From JAJRPT01 sp964465945 (GTDB lineage: Bacteria; Bacteroidota; Ignavibacteria; Kapaibacteriales; UBA2268): DNA of 64,000 nucleotides. The position numbers were made by a program, and so were the translations under genes. The stretch is taken from the NCBI GenBank assembly GCA_964465945.1, contig CAYXMM010000015.1:9168-73167 (forward strand). The letters are read 5' to 3'. Positions 60,726 to 64,000 of the stretch are shown here, in pieces (position 1 is the stretch's first letter; each line of letters starts with the position of its first letter). A model generated the notes under the pieces. It was not told the origin of the DNA, made no database searches, and saw nothing but the letters and a program-made list of their open reading frames with translations.

Positions 60726-62267
60726 ATGGAATTATACTTAACTCTCTTTTTACCTTTAATTGGCGCTTTTCTCCTTATGTTCTTAAATAAGGAAAATGTT
60801 GCATTAATTAAGAACGTAACCTTAGGTATCACTATTGTTACTTTCCTTGTCTCCCTTGGACTATACATCGGATTTGATAATTCAAATCCAGACTTCCAAT
60901 TTGTCCAAGAATTTACTTGGATTAAATCGCTTGACACTGGATTCAGAATTGGTGTCGATGGAATGGGCTTGCTAATGGTGTTATTAACAACTTTCATTTC
61001 TCCAATTGCAATACTTGGCTCTTATAAAGCTATAGAAAAAAGAGAAAAAGAATTTTACATAATGATGTTAATTCTTCAATTTGCAATGACTGGTGTTTTT
61101 GTCGCACTTGACCTATTCCTATTCTACGTTTGTTGGGAAATTGTCTTAATTCCTATGTATTTTATTATTGGGATTTGGGGTGGTAAAAATAGAATGTATG
61201 CTACTGTTAAATTCTTTATCTATACAGTTGTCGGTTCTTTGTTTATGTTAGTTGCTGTAATTTGGCTTGCCTATTATGTAGGTAATAATGTATTACATTT
61301 AGAATCTGGCTTCACTACTAACTACTTATTAATTAAAGATAATATAGCAAATTTACCATTTGACTTACAAAAATGGATGTTTGCTGCTTTTGCACTTTCA
61401 TTCTTAATCAAAGTTCCAATCTTTCCATTACACACTTGGCTACCTGATGCACATACAGAAGCACCAACTCCTGGTTCAGTAATCCTTGCAGCTCTTTTGT
61501 TAAAAATGGGAACTTATGGATTAGTAAGATTTAACTTAGAATTATTCCCATTAGCATCAGCCGAATACGCAGGATTCTTATCTCTCCTTGCAGTGATTGG
61601 AATTATCTATGGTGCCGTTGTAGCTATGATTCAAACTGACTTTAAAAAATTAGTGGCTTATACTTCTGTATCTCACTTAGGTTTTGTTGTTTTAGGTATA
61701 TTCTCAATGAACGAAGATGGCGTGCAAGGTGCTATTATCCAAATGGTTAATCACGGACTTTCAACAGGTATGCTATTCTTATTAATTGGAATGATTTACG
61801 AAAGAAGACACACAAGACAAATTGCTGACTACGGAGGAATAATGAGAGTTATGCCTGCGTATGGAGTATTCTTCGGAATTGCAATGTTCTCGTCTATTGG
61901 TCTACCAGGTTTAAATGGATTTGTCGGTGAGTTTTTAACATTGAACGCTGCCTTCCATTCTCCATTCTTAGACTCTTATTGGTATACTGCCTTCGGAACT
62001 ACAGGTGTTATTTTCGCTGCTGTTTATTTACTTTGGATGTATCAAAGAATTTTCTTCGGCGAAATTGACAAAGAGGAAAACAAAACATTAACTGACTTAA
62101 CTAAAAGAGAGTGGGCTGTATTAACTCCACTTGTTATTTTCATTGTTTGGATAGGACTTTATTCTGCTCCATTTATGAATATTTCAGCTGCATCGACAAA
62201 AAAGTTAATTAAGAAAATTGAAACAATTACGAATATTCAGAACGCATCAACGCTTTTAAATAAGTAA
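60726..62267 (+). CDS. nuoM: NADH-quinone oxidoreductase subunit M
   Basis: A 513-residue membrane subunit of complex I with ~14 helices: RIGVDGMGLLMVLLTTFI, FYVCWEIVLIPMYFIIGIWGG, SFLIKVPIFPLHTWLPDAHTEAPTPGSVILAALLLKMGTYGLVRF, KKLVAYTSVSHLGFVVLG, VNHGLSTGMLFLLIG, and LPGLNGFVGEF. Conserved Glu and Lys of the proton path are present. It starts 29 bases after nuoL; only a weak TTTAAAG lies before the ATG. Confidence 0.96.
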   Translation: MELYLTLFLPLIGAFLLMFLNKENVALIKNVTLGITIVTFLVSLGLYIGFDNSNPDFQFVQEFTWIKSLDTGFRIGVDGMGLLMVLLTTFISPIAILGSYKAIEKREKEFYIMMLILQFAMTGVFVALDLFLFYVCWEIVLIPMYFIIGIWGGKNRMYATVKFFIYTVVGSLFMLVAVIWLAYYVGNNVLHLESGFTTNYLLIKDNIANLPFDLQKWMFAAFALSFLIKVPIFPLHTWLPDAHTEAPTPGSVILAALLLKMGTYGLVRFNLELFPLASAEYAGFLSLLAVIGIIYGAVVAMIQTDFKKLVAYTSVSHLGFVVLGIFSMNEDGVQGAIIQMVNHGLSTGMLFLLIGMIYERRHTRQIADYGGIMRVMPAYGVFFGIAMFSSIGLPGLNGFVGEFLTLNAAFHSPFLDSYWYTAFGTTGVIFAAVYLLWMYQRIFFGEIDKEENKTLTDLTKREWAVLTPLVIFIVWIGLYSAPFMNISAASTKKLIKKIETITNIQNASTLLNK

Positions 62268-62291
62268 TTTTAATATTACGGAATTAAAATA

Positions 62292-63770
62292 ATGAATGAA
62301 ATACTATTAGCATCTCCAATTTTATCAGTATCAATACTAGCGATTATTGCATTAATCTTTGATGCAATGAATGAAAAAAATAAATCTTTTGGATTTATAT
62401 TTGTCCAAGCTTCTTTATTAATTGGACTTGCATTTTCATTAGTTGGATTATTCAGTTATTATGAATTAGTTGAGTATACTGATTGGGTACATTCCTATTC
62501 CCAATTATCATTAAACTTTACTCAAACTGCTTATTTCTTCGACGTTGTCTTCTGTTTATCTGCAATCTTCACACTTTGGGCTTCTAAGCCATATTTGCAA
62601 AAAGAAAATGTTGAGGAAACTGAATATTACAACTTAATTCTTTACGCCGTTGCCGGAATGATGATTATCGCTCATTCTAATCACATGATAACTGCATTTA
62701 TCGGAATTGAAACTATGTCATTATCATTCTATATTATGGCAGGTTATTTTAGATTTAATAAAAAATCAGTAGAAGCCGCAATGAAATACTTCTTCTTAGG
62801 TGCATTTTCAACTGGCTTCTTAGTTTATGGTATGGCAATGATTTATGGGGCTACTGGCTCATTCCAATTTGATACAATAGCAGCCGCAATCAGCACAGGC
62901 ACTTTAAACTCAACACTTTACTTAAACATCGGCTTCGGATTAATCATTGTTGGACTTGCCTTCAAAATGGCAATCTTCCCATTTCATCAATGGGCGCCTG
63001 ACGTATATACTGGCTCACCAACTGTAATCACTGCCTTTATGTCAACAGCAGGTAAAGCAGCTGCAGTGATAATATTCATATTAATTACAAGAATACTATT
63101 GGTTCATTCCGAAGTTGCAGCAATAGTGACCAACACTCATAATGCTCAAATAGTATTAGCGATTTTATCCGCAATAACAATGTTGCTTGGAAATATCACG
63201 GCAGTAGTTCAGAAAAATGTAAAAAGAATGCTCGCGTATTCTTCCGTCGCTCATGCTGGTTACATCTTAATGGGCATTGTATCAAATACAATTGAAGGTT
63301 GGAAAGGAGCAGTTTTCTATATTACTGCTTATGTATTTATGCAAATTGGCGCCTTCATTTTAGTATCAATATTTGAAAAACAAAAAGAGAAAAACTTAGA
63401 ATTTTCCGATTATGCTGGACTTTATAAATCAAATCCAGCAATGGCTATAATGATGGCAATATTTATGTTCTCTCTCGCAGGTATACCACCATTTGTAGGA
63501 TTTATAGGAAAATATCTTTTATTCATTGCTACCATTAAAGCTGGCTTCACTTGGCTAACATTAGTAGCCGTAGTTTCTTCAATAATTTCAATGTACTTCT
63601 ATATTGGCTTAGTAAAATATATGTGGTTCAACGAACAAAATGAAGGTGCAGAGCCAATGGAAAGCAAGTCAATCTTGGCGGCTACTCCAGTATATATCTC
63701 AACCATTGTAGTAATAGTTTTTGGCGTTCTTCCATTCATACTTGATGATTTCCTAACAAGTATAATGTAA
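62292..63770 (+). CDS. nuoN: NADH-quinone oxidoreductase subunit N
   Basis: A 492-residue membrane subunit of complex I with ~14 helices: AHSNHMITAFIGIETMSLSFYIMAGYFR, EAAMKYFFLGAFSTGFLVYG, GLAFKMAIFPFHQWAPDVYTGSPTVITAFMSTAGKAA, VKRMLAYSSVAHAGYILMG and AGIPPFVGFIGKY. It follows nuoM by 24 bases and is the last gene before a terminator, so the unit is nuoL-M-N only. Confidence 0.95.
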   Translation: MNEILLASPILSVSILAIIALIFDAMNEKNKSFGFIFVQASLLIGLAFSLVGLFSYYELVEYTDWVHSYSQLSLNFTQTAYFFDVVFCLSAIFTLWASKPYLQKENVEETEYYNLILYAVAGMMIIAHSNHMITAFIGIETMSLSFYIMAGYFRFNKKSVEAAMKYFFLGAFSTGFLVYGMAMIYGATGSFQFDTIAAAISTGTLNSTLYLNIGFGLIIVGLAFKMAIFPFHQWAPDVYTGSPTVITAFMSTAGKAAAVIIFILITRILLVHSEVAAIVTNTHNAQIVLAILSAITMLLGNITAVVQKNVKRMLAYSSVAHAGYILMGIVSNTIEGWKGAVFYITAYVFMQIGAFILVSIFEKQKEKNLEFSDYAGLYKSNPAMAIMMAIFMFSLAGIPPFVGFIGKYLLFIATIKAGFTWLTLVAVVSSIISMYFYIGLVKYMWFNEQNEGAEPMESKSILAATPVYISTIVVIVFGVLPFILDDFLTSIM

Positions 63771-63797
63771 ATAAAATAAAAATTTACAATCACCCAA

Positions 63798-63820
63798 AGC
63801 CCGAAAATCATCGGGCTATT
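63798..63820 (+). terminator. Intrinsic terminator after nuoN
   Basis: AGCCCGA (63798-63804) and TCGGGCT (63811-63817) form a 7-bp GC-rich stem with an AAATCA loop, followed by ATTTTT. It closes the nuoLMN transcript. Confidence 0.9.
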
Positions 63821-63948
63821 TTTATGTTCAAATTTGATTTATTAGATATTTTAACATAGTAATTTAGAAAAAGTGTCAGAAATTCTACACACTATTTTAT
63901 AAAAAAGCAAAAAATATGAAGAAAATATCTAAAAAAATCAAATTTTAA

Positions 63949-64000
63949 TTTTTTATATAATTTTTTATATAATTTTTTATATAATTTTTTATATAATTTT
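63949..64000. repeat. 12-bp AT-only tandem repeat running off the window
   Basis: The unit TTTTTTATATAA occurs four times in exact tandem (63949-63996), followed by TTTT, the start of a fifth copy cut by the edge. The repeat follows the nuoN terminator in non-coding sequence. Length beyond the window is unknown. Confidence 0.9.

Overview
The window is AT-rich, densely coded DNA from a bacterium of the Bacteroidota/Chlorobiota (FCB) superphylum. The evidence is: at least five secreted proteins with type IX secretion (T9SS) C-terminal sorting domains; choice-of-anchor-D, Omp28-like, PD40 and DUF4907 proteins; a DUF721/DciA gene next to gyrB; UmuD- and DUF2807-type lipoprotein families common in that group; and repeated TAnnTTTG promoter boxes in place of classical -10 boxes. 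An Ignavibacteria/Kapabacteria-like or deep Bacteroidota lineage fits, but no marker fixes the class. I saw no rRNA, tRNA, CRISPR array, transposase or phage gene.

Layout. 1-2687: leftward two-gene unit, a DUF4907 lipoprotein and a long kelch/FN3 surface protein that runs off the left edge. 2740-4670: a small relic-like ORF and a PD40/OmpA-like protein. 4673-10456: glycosyltransferase, membrane-anchored heterodisulfide-reductase-like FeS protein, head-GIN lipoprotein, universal stress protein, branched-chain aminotransferase. 10572-20664: PDZ-membrane-GAF-PP2C phosphatase, T9SS cargo, peptidyl-tRNA hydrolase, a coupled pair of exported protein and NTPase-TPR protein, and a sensor kinase overlapping a DCC thiol protein. 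20714-27229: DJ-1 protein coupled to a patatin-Omp85 protein, then two T9SS cargos. 27545-28454: UmuD-like protein with a lipoprotein. 28616-33170: sugar reductase, split heptose kinase and adenylyltransferase, and a secreted arabinofuranosidase-like enzyme. 33270-39389: ElbB, DciA-like, GyrB, PhoB/PhoR-like pair, ECF sigma factor. 39398-42759: iron-type ABC transporter and a divergent MqnA-like protein. 42850-53047: giant glycine-rich T9SS protein, OmpA protein, PEP-synthase-like ATP-grasp protein, HDOD protein. 53143-55918: mnmA, rpe, histone-deacetylase-like enzyme. 56241-58475: leftward trxA-phhB-eno unit and an acidic microprotein. 58723-63770: nuoL, nuoM, nuoN. The last ~50 bases are a 12-bp AT-only tandem repeat running off the edge.

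Themes. Much of the window serves the cell surface: T9SS cargos, OmpA/PD40 proteins, an Omp85-patatin, heptose-nucleotide synthesis and glycosyl transfer. The rest is housekeeping (gyrB, eno, trxA, rpe, mnmA, pth, ilvE, nuoLMN) and signalling (two histidine kinases, a response regulator, an ECF sigma factor, a SpoIIE-type phosphatase, an HDOD protein). The least explained parts are the exported-protein/NTPase pair (15088-18294), the UmuD-like protein without a canonical cleavage dipeptide, the surface-to-ATP-grasp gene series (42850-52132), the acidic microprotein with its sigma-54-like upstream element, and several perfect palindromes at promoters. All identifications come from reading motifs by eye; no database search was run.
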